From positions 1 to 64,000 of the forward strand of contig JAHDLB010000029.1 in assembly GCA_018432315.1 (NCBI GenBank): 64,000 bases of DNA, written 5' to 3'. The notes beneath the pieces are model-generated. The model was not told where the DNA came from. It worked only from the letters and a program-made list of their open reading frames with translations, and made no database searches. A program made the translations under genes and the position numbers. The DNA is from Anaerolineae bacterium (GTDB lineage Bacteria; Chloroflexota; Anaerolineae; Aggregatilineales; Aggregatilineaceae). Positions 1 to 7,231 of this stretch are shown here, piece by piece; position 1 is the first letter of the stretch, and the number at the start of each line of letters is the position of its first letter.

Positions 1-270
1 GCTCATCTGCGTGCCATCCAGCCGGCGATTCAGCTCGTCGACGATGGCGACGTTGAAGGCGGCGAACAGCCCCGGCGAGTCGATGAGGCGCGCCGCCTGG
101 ACGATGGTGGTCGTCTTGCCGCTGCCGGCCACCGCCGAGACGAACAGGTCGGGGCCGGCGGTGCCCTGGCGGACGCTGTCGAAGATGGCCTGCTGGTAAG
201 GCGACGGCGTGAAGCCGTTGGATGATTTGGGATTGCTGAGAGTCAAGGTGAGTTGTTCTGCAGTCGTCAT
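1..270 (-). CDS. Superfamily I helicase/ATPase-like protein, N-terminal part (cut by window edge)
   Basis: Only the first 90 residues are in the window. The chain has an N-terminal segment resembling a helicase Q-motif (TPSPYQQAIFDSV, about residues 21-33). A Walker A P-loop follows, SAVAGSGKTTTIVQAA, about residues 44-59. The spacing is that of UvrD/Rep-type superfamily I helicases, which also use a GSGKTT loop. Walker B and the later helicase motifs are not visible, so another P-loop ATPase is possible. The ATG at 270 is preceded by GAGGAG with suitable spacing. It is the most downstream visible gene of the leftward element cluster and probably acts in element replication or transfer. Confidence 0.6.
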   Translation of the reverse strand, partial: MTTAEQLTLTLSNPKSSNGFTPSPYQQAIFDSVRQGTAGPDLFVSAVAGSGKTTTIVQAARLIDSPGLFAAFNVAIVDELNRRLDGTQMS

Positions 271-300
271 CTGGTATACTCCTCGGTAGTGTGGGTGTGG

Positions 301-334
301 AAAGTGTGGGCTCCCCACACCCGGAAAACACTTT
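301..334 (-). other. Nested inverted repeats in the leader of the helicase-like gene
   Basis: GTGTGGG (304-310) pairs with CCCACAC (314-320) across a 3-nt loop. A second pair, AAAGTGT (301-307) with ACACTTT (328-334), competes for the same bases. The sequence lies between the stop of the zinc-ribbon gene and the start of the helicase-like gene. It could be an attenuator, a processing site or a protein-binding site. There is no T-tract, so a simple terminator is unlikely. Confidence 0.35.
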
Positions 335-353
335 GCATAAGGGCGGCGGGCTG

Positions 354-854
354 CTAACGCGGCTGGCCGTCCTTGCCGTGCCACGTCGCCAGCCGCGGCG
401 GCAGCAGCCGGTTCTCCGCGAACAGGGCCGCCGACAGCCCGTCGAGACGCGCCTGCAAGCCGTCGGCGCGCGCCTGCTCCTGCTCCAGCTTCTCCTCCAG
501 GTAAGCCGCATACGCGGCGTGCTCGCTCACGGCTTCATTCAACTCGTCGATGGTGGCTTGCTGGCGGCGGATGACCTCGTCCTGGTGGTCGTTGGTCCGG
601 CACAACTCCCGGTTCTCGCGCTCCAACTCCTCGTTGGCGGTCGTCAGCTCGGCGACGATGGCGACCATGTCGTTGCTCAGGTCCTCCAGGCTGTGGGTGA
701 ACGCGTCGACGTCGACCCGCTCGTCGGGGGGGATGACCTGCACGTCGACGTCGTTCAGCAGGCGGTTCCAGTGCGCGTTCCAGCAGCGCGTGCAGGTGCG
801 GTGCTCGGTCAGGCTGAGGGTCGCCCCGCACACCCGGCAGGTGTTACCGGCCAC
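354..854 (-). CDS. Hypothetical zinc-ribbon/coiled-coil protein
   Basis: This is a 166-residue protein that I do not recognise by name. The N-terminus has two Cys pairs, CRVC (residues 7-10) and CTRC (residues 21-24), spaced as in a small zinc ribbon. From about residue 55 to 150 the sequence is strongly heptad-like, rich in Glu, Leu, Gln and Arg, and should form a long coiled coil. It overlaps the upstream gene by 11 nt, which suggests translational coupling. A zinc ribbon joined to a coiled coil suggests an adaptor or DNA-associated structural role in the element, but this is only inference. Confidence 0.6.
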   Translation of the reverse strand: MAGNTCRVCGATLSLTEHRTCTRCWNAHWNRLLNDVDVQVIPPDERVDVDAFTHSLEDLSNDMVAIVAELTTANEELERENRELCRTNDHQDEVIRRQQATIDELNEAVSEHAAYAAYLEEKLEQEQARADGLQARLDGLSAALFAENRLLPPRLATWHGKDGQPR

Positions 855-1626
855 GGCTCGCCTCCTCGGGGGTGACGCCGACCCGGATGCCCAGGCGCTC
901 GACAGAAGCCAGGACGCGCCCCCAGGCGCGGCCGCGCGCGTGCCAGGGCTGCGCCAGCGAGAGGAGGACCTCCAGCCCGTCGCGCTGGATCTCGCCCAGC
1001 GGGGCGTTGGTCAGCCAGGCACGCAGGTAGGCCAGGGTGAGCACCGCCGAGCCCGGGTCGCGCGCCGGTTTGGGCTGGTGCGCCGCTTCCAGCTCGGCGA
1101 TGCGCCCGCGCAGCGTCGCGACTTCGTTCTTGAGCGCGGCCACGATGTCGTGGCTCGCCCGCTGCGCCGTGCCGCTCCGGGCGAGCAGCTCGTCGCGGTG
1201 CGCGCTCACGTTCTCCAACTGGCGCCCCAGGCCGGCGCGCTCCTTGAGCAGGCCGGCGGTGTCGTGCCCATCCAGCCGCAGCTCGCGGTACGCTTCGCGG
1301 TAGGCGGCGCGGGCCGATTCCCCGAAGCCCGAGCCCTTCGCCTCGTCCGCGTACAGGCGCACGAAGGTGGTGTGGCCGTTGGTCGAGGTGAAGGCGAAGC
1401 GGTCGTCGTCGCCGGGCGCGGTCCAGGTCGTCTCGCGGTCGTAGCCGGTCAGCTTCTCGAGGTCCTGGCGCCGCTCGACCCGGTTGGGCGTCCAGGCGGG
1501 CGGCAGGTCCGGCGCGGCGGGCGTGGATGTGGGCGGCGCTGGTGGGGTGAGCGTCTCGCCCCCCTGCTCGTCGAGGGCGCGCGGGGCAGCCGGCTCGGCG
1601 TTGGTGGTGCGGGTGGTGCGGGTCAT
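844..1626 (-). CDS. Hypothetical element protein with coiled coil
   Basis: This is a 260-residue protein of unknown function. The first 45 or so residues are low-complexity and rich in Pro, Thr and Ala. A globular part follows. Residues about 125-185 are Ala/Glu/Arg/Leu-rich and probably coiled coil. The C-terminal 60 residues are predicted mostly helical. No catalytic motif was found. The start ATG at 1626 sits behind AAAGGAATCC. It lies in the same leftward gene series as the ParB-domain gene and overlaps the next gene by 11 nt, so it probably belongs to one transcript with it. Confidence 0.55.
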   Translation of the reverse strand: MTRTTRTTNAEPAAPRALDEQGGETLTPPAPPTSTPAAPDLPPAWTPNRVERRQDLEKLTGYDRETTWTAPGDDDRFAFTSTNGHTTFVRLYADEAKGSGFGESARAAYREAYRELRLDGHDTAGLLKERAGLGRQLENVSAHRDELLARSGTAQRASHDIVAALKNEVATLRGRIAELEAAHQPKPARDPGSAVLTLAYLRAWLTNAPLGEIQRDGLEVLLSLAQPWHARGRAWGRVLASVERLGIRVGVTPEEASRGR

Positions 1627-1679
1627 GATGGATTCCTTTCGTCGATAACTTGGTGTGTATGGACGGGATTATGAACGGG

Positions 1680-2015
1680 CTACTGCTTGCCCCAGTTCGG
1701 CCCGCGGCGAACGAAAATGGTGGGCACGTTGTCGCGGTCTGCGCCGGCGACGATGATGACGGCGCCTTTCCCCAGGCGACTGTTGAACAGATGTCCGAGG
1801 GCGGTTCGGGCCCCCTGAATTCCTTCACCATTCGGAAACGGGACGGCGAGGGCCAGGTTATCCGGCGTCTCCTCCAGGCGCAGCTTGAGATCCCAATACA
1901 GCGCCCACCACTTCCCGCCCCTTTCGGGTGGTACTTCGTCTGCCAGGATCTCGCGGATCTTCCCCCACGGGCGGGCGTCGGGCTCGGCGCGCTTGGTGTT
2001 TCCATTCGGCGGCAT
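1680..2015 (-). CDS. Hypothetical small element protein
   Basis: This is a 111-residue protein that I do not recognise. It is a compact mixed alpha/beta sequence with several Trp and Gly residues, and has no signal peptide, membrane segment or Cys motif. The ATG at 2015 is preceded by AAAGGAATC, the same initiation leader seen before the next gene in the series. The gap to the ParB-domain gene upstream is only 30 nt, so co-transcription is likely. Function cannot be inferred beyond membership of the element. Confidence 0.5.
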   Translation of the reverse strand: MPPNGNTKRAEPDARPWGKIREILADEVPPERGGKWWALYWDLKLRLEETPDNLALAVPFPNGEGIQGARTALGHLFNSRLGKGAVIIVAGADRDNVPTIFVRRGPNWGKQ

Positions 2016-2021
2016 GATTCA

Positions 2022-2034
2022 GATTCCTTTCGTC
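2022..2034 (-). repeat. 13-bp initiation-leader repeat (second copy at 1631-1643)
   Basis: The plus-strand sequence GATTCCTTTCGTC occurs at 1631-1643 and 2022-2034, each time a few bases upstream of a leftward start codon. Read on the minus strand it contains AAAGGAATC, the Shine-Dalgarno core. The identity extends past the ribosome-binding site, so it may reflect duplication of a translation-initiation cassette or a shared translational control site. Confidence 0.5.
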
Positions 2035-2045
2035 TCTGGGGGCGC

Positions 2046-3812
2046 CTACGCGGCGCCCAGCTTCTGGTTGATCTCGGACAGGATGATGGGCAGGTCGGTC
2101 GCGGCGGCGCTCAGCGCGTCGAGCAGCTCGCGGGCGTCCTGGCGCCGCTCGTCGTCGAGGTCCGCCCAGGCGATCTCATCCGCGGCGCGGATGCCGGGCA
2201 GCGAGTCGAGGATGGTGCGCGCGGCGGCGGCGAACCGGAGGTAGGCGTACTCGGCTGCGTGCTCCGGCTCAGGCGCTGCGGCGGGCTTGACGAACTGGTA
2301 ATCGTCGCCCTCGACCAGGTCGGATGGCTCGACGCGGTTCACGCCGAACAGCCGGTCGTGCAGCGCGTAGGCGTCGAACTCGATCCGATCGTCCCCGTTC
2401 CAGACGTTCGCCGCGACCAGCTTGCGGGCGATCTCGATGGCGCGGTGCCAGGCGCCGTCGTCGGAGCGACCGAGCAGCGTGATGGCGTCGTGGTCGAAGG
2501 TGGCGTGCAGCTCGTCGATCCGGAGGGTACCGAGGTCGAGGCTGGCCGTGACGACGACGATCGGCGACTCCTGGTCACTCTCGGATGGTGGCGGATCGGG
2601 GATGCGGTAGAACGTCAGGAAGTCGATGAGGGTTTTGCGCGGCTGTTCGCGCGCACGCTCCAGCTCCAGGAGTTTGTCGAGCTCCGCGCGACTCTGGCGG
2701 GCGCCGCGGGACTTGATCACGCTGGTGATGTAGGACACGGAGGCATTGAGAAAGCGGTTGAGCTCGTCGTCGCTGTCGGGTGATTCCGCCGGCGGCACGG
2801 GAGACCAGCTCGGCTCCCATTTGGGGATGTGGCTGAACGCGCCGGTCTTCTCAGAGTCCGCCGCACGCTGCTCCAGGCGGTCGACGACGTCGGCGAAGTG
2901 GTACTCGCGCGCGCCGTGCGAGTTGATGTGCTCCTTGACGCTGCCGGCCTCGATCATGGCGTCGAGCGCCGCGTCGAAGGCCTTCCGTTTGATGCCGCTC
3001 GCGCCGGCGATGCGCGATGCGTCGCGGTAGAGCTGGCCGCGCGCCAGCGGGCTGTACTTCTTGCGCAGCGCGTCGACGATGAACTCGCGCGCGATCTGGA
3101 CCTCGTTCTCGCTGGGCGCGGGCGCCGTCGCCGGGCGCGACTTGCCGTCTTTGCTCACCACGCGCTCAGGGAGCTGAACTGTAAAGTCCTTTACAGTTGC
3201 CTCCTGCACGTCGCTGCGGGCCGTCATCTGGCTCACGCCCAACTGCTCGCCGATCGCGCGGTAGCTCAGACCCTGCTTGCGCAGCTCGATGGCGCGCGCC
3301 TGGCGCTGTTCCTTCGTCAGGTGCCGCCGGTCGGCGTTCAGCGACCAGGCCAGCGCCTTTTGCTCTTTCACGCTCGTGGCCTGATCCAGGATGTTGAGCG
3401 GAATCTTCGCCAGGTCCAGTTCGAGCGCCTGGGCGACCTTCAGCCGGTGCAGCCCGTCGATCACGTCGAAGTGGTTGTTCAGCAGGCGGTAGACGACCAC
3501 TGGCTGCTGGATGCCGTGCTCGCGGATGCTGGCCGTCAGGCCGTCGAACTCGTCGTCGGCCAGCGGCGGCAGCCAGTCGGCGTAGCGCAGGTAGAACTTC
3601 GCGTGGCCGATGGCGATGACCTCGCAGTCCGGATCCAGGATGGCGTCGTCGGGAGATGTGCTCGCGGTGGTCTCGCCGCCGCGCTGCTCGGTTGCGGGCG
3701 GGGGCGGCGTGGCCCGCGGCGCGGTGAAGGGTCCCTTGGGGCGGGTACCGGCGGGCTGCTCGGTGTGGGGCGATTGTGATTCGGGGGTTGATTCGCGGAC
3801 TGATTCAGACAT
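2046..3812 (-). CDS. ParB-like nuclease/partition-domain protein, long form
   Basis: The protein has 588 residues, about twice the length of a chromosomal ParB. Residues 1-60 are disordered and Pro/Thr-rich. Residues about 63-155 match the ParB N-terminal fold, with DGLHRL (119-124) in place of the usual GxxR nucleotide-binding box. Residues about 178-203 form a helix-turn-helix (LSYRAIGEQLGVSQMTARS). The C-terminal 380 residues are unique and end in a helical segment, with no recognisable second domain. An ATG at 3812 follows GGAG at 7 nt. No parA-like gene is visible nearby, so it may regulate or initiate replication of the element rather than act in classical partition. Confidence 0.75.
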   Translation of the reverse strand: MSESVRESTPESQSPHTEQPAGTRPKGPFTAPRATPPPPATEQRGGETTASTSPDDAILDPDCEVIAIGHAKFYLRYADWLPPLADDEFDGLTASIREHGIQQPVVVYRLLNNHFDVIDGLHRLKVAQALELDLAKIPLNILDQATSVKEQKALAWSLNADRRHLTKEQRQARAIELRKQGLSYRAIGEQLGVSQMTARSDVQEATVKDFTVQLPERVVSKDGKSRPATAPAPSENEVQIAREFIVDALRKKYSPLARGQLYRDASRIAGASGIKRKAFDAALDAMIEAGSVKEHINSHGAREYHFADVVDRLEQRAADSEKTGAFSHIPKWEPSWSPVPPAESPDSDDELNRFLNASVSYITSVIKSRGARQSRAELDKLLELERAREQPRKTLIDFLTFYRIPDPPPSESDQESPIVVVTASLDLGTLRIDELHATFDHDAITLLGRSDDGAWHRAIEIARKLVAANVWNGDDRIEFDAYALHDRLFGVNRVEPSDLVEGDDYQFVKPAAAPEPEHAAEYAYLRFAAAARTILDSLPGIRAADEIAWADLDDERRQDARELLDALSAAATDLPIILSEINQKLGAA

Positions 3813-3878
3813 AGTGATGCTCCATCCATTCTACTAGCTCGGTACGATTGGGTTCTGAAAATTGGCTCGATTACCTCC

Positions 3879-3884
3879 ATTATA
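3879..3884 (-). promoter_or_regulatory. -10 box for the ParB-domain gene
   Basis: A perfect TATAAT is read on the minus strand, about 67 nt upstream of the ATG at 3812. No good -35 hexamer lies at 16-18 nt, so activation or an extended element may be needed. It faces away from the XRE gene promoter 115 nt to the right, which makes this intergenic region a natural control point for the XRE repressor. Confidence 0.45.
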
Positions 3885-3998
3885 GTATGTATAGCGCGGC
3901 CCATTAGATTGGCGCCGTGACTCGTGCATCTCGTTATCGCATACGCAAACACAGTATAGCATGGTCGAGTACGCGGTGTCAAGTACAACGTTATCGCC

Positions 3999-4028
3999 TT
4001 GACAAACGGAAACAGCGCCCTCTATAAT
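3999..4028 (+). promoter_or_regulatory. Consensus sigma-70 promoter of the XRE regulator gene
   Basis: TTGACA (3999-4004) and TATAAT (4023-4028) are both perfect hexamers, separated by 18 bp. Transcription should start near 4035. This makes an in-frame ATG at 4027 unusable and fixes the start at 4063. It is the strongest promoter in the window by consensus. Confidence 0.85.
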
Positions 4029-4062
4029 GGTGAGCAGAACCGTTATATCTTCTGGGGGCGAT

Positions 4063-4332
4063 ATGCCTAGAATCGAGAACCGATTTGCCGAATTACTTGA
4101 GCGAAAGCGGCGTCGTGATCGCTCTATGCGGTGGACGTACCGTGAGATCGCTGAGCATACAGGCATTTCGCCAGCAACGCTGACCAGATTCGCACAGCAG
4201 CGTCACAACCAATACGACAGCGAAACTCTCGCCAAGCTGTGTGAGTTTCTAGATTGCGATATTGGCGATCTACTGGTGCTTGTATCAGATGAGGACGACC
4301 AGGGGCAGGTGTTGGCCGTCGCCGCGAACTAG
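4063..4332 (+). CDS. XRE/Cro-type DNA-binding regulator
   Basis: An 89-residue helix-turn-helix protein of the small Cro/C1 type. Helices 2 and 3 lie in YREIAEHTGISPATLTRFAQ, about residues 26-45. LCEFLDCDIGDLL follows, the typical fourth and fifth helices of this family. The start is set by the promoter at 3999-4028 and by the GGGGGCG ribosome-binding site just before ATG 4063. It diverges from the ParB-domain gene and probably represses one or both promoters in the shared intergenic region, as lysogeny-type regulators of integrative elements do. Low-GC flanks and its position at the element edge fit a mobile origin. Confidence 0.8.
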   Translation: MPRIENRFAELLERKRRRDRSMRWTYREIAEHTGISPATLTRFAQQRHNQYDSETLAKLCEFLDCDIGDLLVLVSDEDDQGQVLAVAAN

Positions 4333-4692
4333 GCACGACGACGGCCGGGTCAACCGTGCGCAACCACGGCGGCCCACACGAATCGTAAGTGCAGCTCGGT
4401 CTGGGCGCAACGGAACGAGCGTTCTAGCGCCGACGTGCGATCTGTAAAGGTTCTGTAAATGTGAGGTTGCCGTCAAGATGCGGCGAGAAATTTGTGCTAA
4501 GTTAATGCGTATCGCTATCTTTGAGGGCGAAAAGCGGCGCTGATTCCCTGGCAATTCGTGTTCTTCTGAGGTACAGTGCCGGCCAATTCGGGACCCTGTC
4601 TGGGCTCCCAGCACGTTACCAATTGCATACCCAAGGAGGCCCGGATATCAGGGCTGAATTGGGTACTTCAGATGGTACAAATCTGAGCAAAG
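4333..4692. other. Gene-free stretch, no clear feature
   Basis: About 360 bases between the XRE gene and the tRNA fragment, with lower GC than the surroundings. Open frames here are short, lack ribosome-binding sites and do not look like proteins. No repeat array or RNA gene is apparent. Recombination-accessory binding sites would be expected beside an attachment site, but none could be recognised by eye. Confidence 0.5.
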
Positions 4693-4728
4693 TTCAAGAG
4701 GCCCCCGGTTCAAATCCGGGCGCCCCGA
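4693..4728 (+). other. Attachment-site candidate: 3' end of a tRNA-Pro gene
   Basis: CCCGG-TTCAAAT-CCGGG (4704-4720) is a perfect T-arm. It is followed by CGCCCCG and the discriminator A (4721-4728), which is the 3' acceptor strand of a bacterial tRNA-Pro whose 5' strand would be CGGGGCG. The upstream bases TCAAGAGGCC fit the end of an anticodon stem and a variable loop. No 5' half is present, because neither CGGGGCG nor a D-arm occurs upstream. A 3' tRNA remnant at the edge of foreign-looking genes is the classical product of integrase-mediated insertion. The intact tRNA should lie beyond the left end of the window. Confidence 0.7.
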
Positions 4729-4784
4729 CACGTTTTTCGGTAGTATATGGATGAGTTCCACCAGTTTGGGACCCCAATGACCTG

Positions 4785-4830
4785 ACCCTGTACGCAGCTT
4801 TGACAGCTACGTAGCAGGGTTTTTGTTTTT
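4785..4830 (+). terminator. Rho-independent terminator downstream of the tRNA-Pro fragment
   Basis: ACCCTG-TACG-CAGCT (4785-4799) pairs with AGCTACGTAGCAGGGT (4805-4820), with one bulge and one mismatch. TTTTTGTTTTT follows. It lies 57 bases past the tRNA 3' end, so it is most simply the original terminator of the target tRNA gene, left on the chromosomal side of the junction. Confidence 0.8.
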
Positions 4831-5040
4831 CTGTTCTTGCCACTCTGTTAGATTGCCGGACAGGAGATTCCCTGCGCTTTTCAGGTCGGATTCGTCAACG
4901 CCCTGGTAATACTCCAGAGCCATCAAGGCAAATTCTACTACGTTCCCGGTGTATGGCATGGCGGGGAAAACAGTGCAGGCGATCACGATTCGCCTGCACT
5001 GGGAGTCAACCGGACGCACCTGAGTTGAGCGGTCAATCAC
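4807..5040 (-). CDS. Doubtful small hypothetical protein
   Basis: A 77-residue frame begins with GTG and overlaps the end of the MFS gene by 8 nt, so translational coupling is conceivable. Its middle part looks protein-like (acidic, helical), but the last ten or so residues are encoded by the terminator hairpin and its T-tract. Base composition is lower in GC than in neighbouring genes. There is no family resemblance I can name. It may be a gene remnant or not be coding at all. Confidence 0.22.
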   Translation of the reverse strand: MIDRSTQVRPVDSQCRRIVIACTVFPAMPYTGNVVEFALMALEYYQGVDESDLKSAGNLLSGNLTEWQEQKNKNPAT

Positions 5041-6640
5041 CCGCGGCGGCCACGCCCGGCAGATCGTGTTCGTGTGCTCCCTGGGCGGGCGCCTCCTCGC
5101 GCGGGGCGCGCACGCGCGAGGGCAGAATGAGGATCACCAGCAGCGCGTTGATCAGCATCACGGCTGCTCCGAACAACATGGCGTCATTCATCCCCGCGAC
5201 GAATGCCTGGTCAGCGGTGTTGATTATGGTGTTGGCGAACGATTCAGGCACCTGCGGGTTGCTGGCGATCTTGTGCGCCGCCTGAATGCTGCTGCTGATC
5301 CCCTCGAACATGTCGGGACGCAACTGCGGCAGCGCAGCCTTCAACGCCTCGATACCATCCAGGTAGCGGCCATTCATGATCGTGCCGAGCACGGCGATCC
5401 CCAGCGCGCCGCCAAGCTGGCGGGTGGTGTCGTTCATCGCCGAGCCGACACCCGCCTTGTTGACCGGCACCGAGCCCATGATCGAATCGGTGGCCGGACT
5501 CATCGCGAACCCCATGCCGCTCGCCAGGATGATCTGCCCAACAACCACGGTCGAATAGGCCGTATCGACCTCGTACATCTGGGACATGAACAGCAGGCCG
5601 CCCGCCGCTATCATAATGCCGAGGGCGACGGTTCGCTTGGTGCCAAGCCGTTTGGCGATGCGCGCCGATGAAACCGACACAACCGCCAGCGATACGGCCA
5701 TCGGGACCATGCGCAGCCCGGCATCCAGCGCCGAATAGCCCTGAATCGTCTGGAGGTACTGGCTCAGGAAGAAGATCGAGCCGAACATGCTGAACATGAT
5801 GAACGTCATGGCAATATTCGCGCCGGTGAACGACATGTTCTTGAAGAAGTGCAGCGGCAGCATCGGGTTGGGGGCGCGGCTCTCCCACCAGGTGAAGATG
5901 GTCAGCAGCACGGCGGAGATGCCGAAGGCCGTCAGCACGTGCGGGTCGGTCCAGTCTTTCATCCCCGCCTCGATGATGCCGTAAATCAGGGCGAACAGGC
6001 CGGGCACCGACAGCAGCACCCCGATGATGTCCGGCTTGGGCGCGTGCTCGTCCTTGGAATCGGCCAGGAAGAACGCCCCACCCAACAGCGCGACGGCGAC
6101 CACCGGCAGATTGACGAAGAAGACCGCGTTCCATTCGAAGTGCTCCAACAGCAGGCCGCCCACGACCGGGCCGACACCGACGCCGAGCCCGAATATGGCC
6201 GCCCAGACGGCGATAGCCTGCGAGCGTTCCTCGCGGGGGAAGGTGGCGCTGATGATCGAGAGCGTCGCGGGCATGATCGTCGCGCCGCCGATGCCCAGGA
6301 AGGCGCGGGCCGCGATCAGCATTTCGGTCGAGGTGGACAGGGCCGCCCACAGCGACCCGAGGCCGAACATGACCAGGCCGAATTGCAGCGCCCGTTTGCG
6401 CCCGATCTTGTCGCCAAACGAGCCCATCGTCAGCAGCAGCGCGGCGAATACCAGCACGTAGGCATCCACGATCCACTGCAAATCGCTGGCCGATGCGCCG
6501 AGATCGTTCGAGATCGAGGGCAGGGCCACGTTGAGAATGGTGTTGTCCAGGCTGATCACCAGCAGCGAGATGCCGATGAAGAGCAGGCCGAGCCAGCGGG
6601 TGGAATAGCCGGGCAGGTTCTGGTGTGTGTCTTTCGACAT
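5033..6640 (-). CDS. 14-TM MFS drug/proton antiporter (EmrB/QacA, DHA2 type)
   Basis: A 535-residue inner-membrane exporter of the DHA2 family. Hallmarks are the TM1 signature LDNTILNVALP, the cytoplasmic motif A GDKIGRKRALQ after TM2, and repeated Gly-rich helices such as GLGVGVGPVVGG (motif C) in TM5. About 14 hydrophobic segments are visible, and the length is normal. The start at 6640 is chosen because AAGGAGGAC stands 7 nt before it. The substrate is unknown; family members export hydrophobic cations, dyes or antibiotics. Its promoter carries the same palindrome as the ferredoxin gene (6727-6742), which ties it to the nearby Crp/Fnr-type regulator. Confidence 0.88.
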   Translation of the reverse strand: MSKDTHQNLPGYSTRWLGLLFIGISLLVISLDNTILNVALPSISNDLGASASDLQWIVDAYVLVFAALLLTMGSFGDKIGRKRALQFGLVMFGLGSLWAALSTSTEMLIAARAFLGIGGATIMPATLSIISATFPREERSQAIAVWAAIFGLGVGVGPVVGGLLLEHFEWNAVFFVNLPVVAVALLGGAFFLADSKDEHAPKPDIIGVLLSVPGLFALIYGIIEAGMKDWTDPHVLTAFGISAVLLTIFTWWESRAPNPMLPLHFFKNMSFTGANIAMTFIMFSMFGSIFFLSQYLQTIQGYSALDAGLRMVPMAVSLAVVSVSSARIAKRLGTKRTVALGIMIAAGGLLFMSQMYEVDTAYSTVVVGQIILASGMGFAMSPATDSIMGSVPVNKAGVGSAMNDTTRQLGGALGIAVLGTIMNGRYLDGIEALKAALPQLRPDMFEGISSSIQAAHKIASNPQVPESFANTIINTADQAFVAGMNDAMLFGAAVMLINALLVILILPSRVRAPREEAPAQGAHEHDLPGVAAAGD

Positions 6641-6699
6641 GGGAATAGTCCTCCTTGGTGACTGGCAGTTTGAGTTCGCCCTGTGGTAGGCCAAAGGCG

Positions 6700-6742
6700 A
6701 TCATCTCACAGGCTGGCGAGCGTGTCTTCGACTTTTGTCGGA
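6700..6742 (-). promoter_or_regulatory. Promoter and Crp/Fnr-type operator of the MFS gene
   Basis: On the minus strand the palindrome TCCGACAAAAGTCGAA (6742-6727) runs into a -35 element AAGACA (6728-6723). A 17-bp spacer and GATGAT (6705-6700) follow. Counting from the -10 box, transcription starts at about 6693, and the palindrome is centred at -41.5. That is the class II activator position used by CRP and FNR. A 22-bp segment including operator and -35 recurs exactly at 7529-7550. Confidence 0.7.
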
Positions 6743-6764
6743 TTCGGGAGCGAATGGCACGGAA

Positions 6765-7229
6765 TCAGGGGGCGCTGTGTTGTGAGCGCGGCTTGAGCCA
6801 GTCGTGCCACTTGAACCACAGCGCGATCAGAAGTTCCTGCTCCAGGCGGGCCTCGAAAAGCGCCTGCCTGAGCGACGGAATCGTGAGGTCCCGTTTGCGG
6901 ACCAACTGCCGCACGCGCTGCCGCGCCTGTTTCAGTGCGCGCTGGTGCACGACCGGGAAAGGCTCGACCTGGGATTCGGTCGCCAGCCGGGTGATCAGGG
7001 CGTGCTCGATCTGGTAGGTCCGCAGTTTGCCGGCGTCGCCGCGCGGCGGCCTGTCGTCAGCGAAGTGATTGCCGAGGTAGCGCTGCCAACGGTGCAGGCG
7101 GGTCTCGACGTCGATCAGGTATTCGGCCAGGAAATCCTGCCCCAACAGGGTGATCAGGTCGCGCTCATCGTCGAGCATGTCCCGTATGAGGGCGCGGACG
7201 TTCAGAGTCGGGCGTGGTTTGTCGAACAC
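6765..7229 (-). CDS. Hypothetical protein co-expressed with the ferredoxin
   Basis: A 154-residue soluble protein of unknown family. It is predicted nearly all helical, with an acidic N-terminal half and an Arg/Lys-rich segment around residues 95-130. There are no Cys clusters, signal peptide or membrane helix. The GTG at 7229 is preferred because AAAGGAGCC precedes it and it begins 2 nt past the ferredoxin stop, which implies one bicistronic message. The tight coupling suggests it uses or is served by the ferredoxin, possibly as a redox-dependent enzyme or sensor. The sequence itself does not say which. Confidence 0.6.
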   Translation of the reverse strand: MFDKPRPTLNVRALIRDMLDDERDLITLLGQDFLAEYLIDVETRLHRWQRYLGNHFADDRPPRGDAGKLRTYQIEHALITRLATESQVEPFPVVHQRALKQARQRVRQLVRKRDLTIPSLRQALFEARLEQELLIALWFKWHDWLKPRSQHSAP

Positions 7230-7231
7230 GA

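Larger units (their letters stand above)
1..4728. mobile_element. Right part of an integrated element ending in a tRNA-Pro fragment
   Basis: This stretch carries a helicase-like ATPase, a zinc-ribbon/coiled-coil protein, two unknown proteins, a ParB-domain protein and a divergent XRE regulator. That gene set is typical of plasmid-like or integrative elements and unlike the housekeeping genes to the right. The stretch ends at a 3' tRNA-Pro fragment (4693-4728), a common target of tyrosine integrases. The left end and any integrase lie outside the window. The boundary is inferred from the tRNA fragment and the change in gene content. A decayed plasmid insertion without an active recombinase is equally possible. 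Confidence 0.55.

Noticed and set aside
550-1674. Long rightward open frame of 374 codons
   Set aside because: It lies antisense to three protein-like leftward genes with ribosome-binding sites. Its translation is Arg/Ala/Pro-rich and repetitive, as expected from GC-biased antisense DNA.
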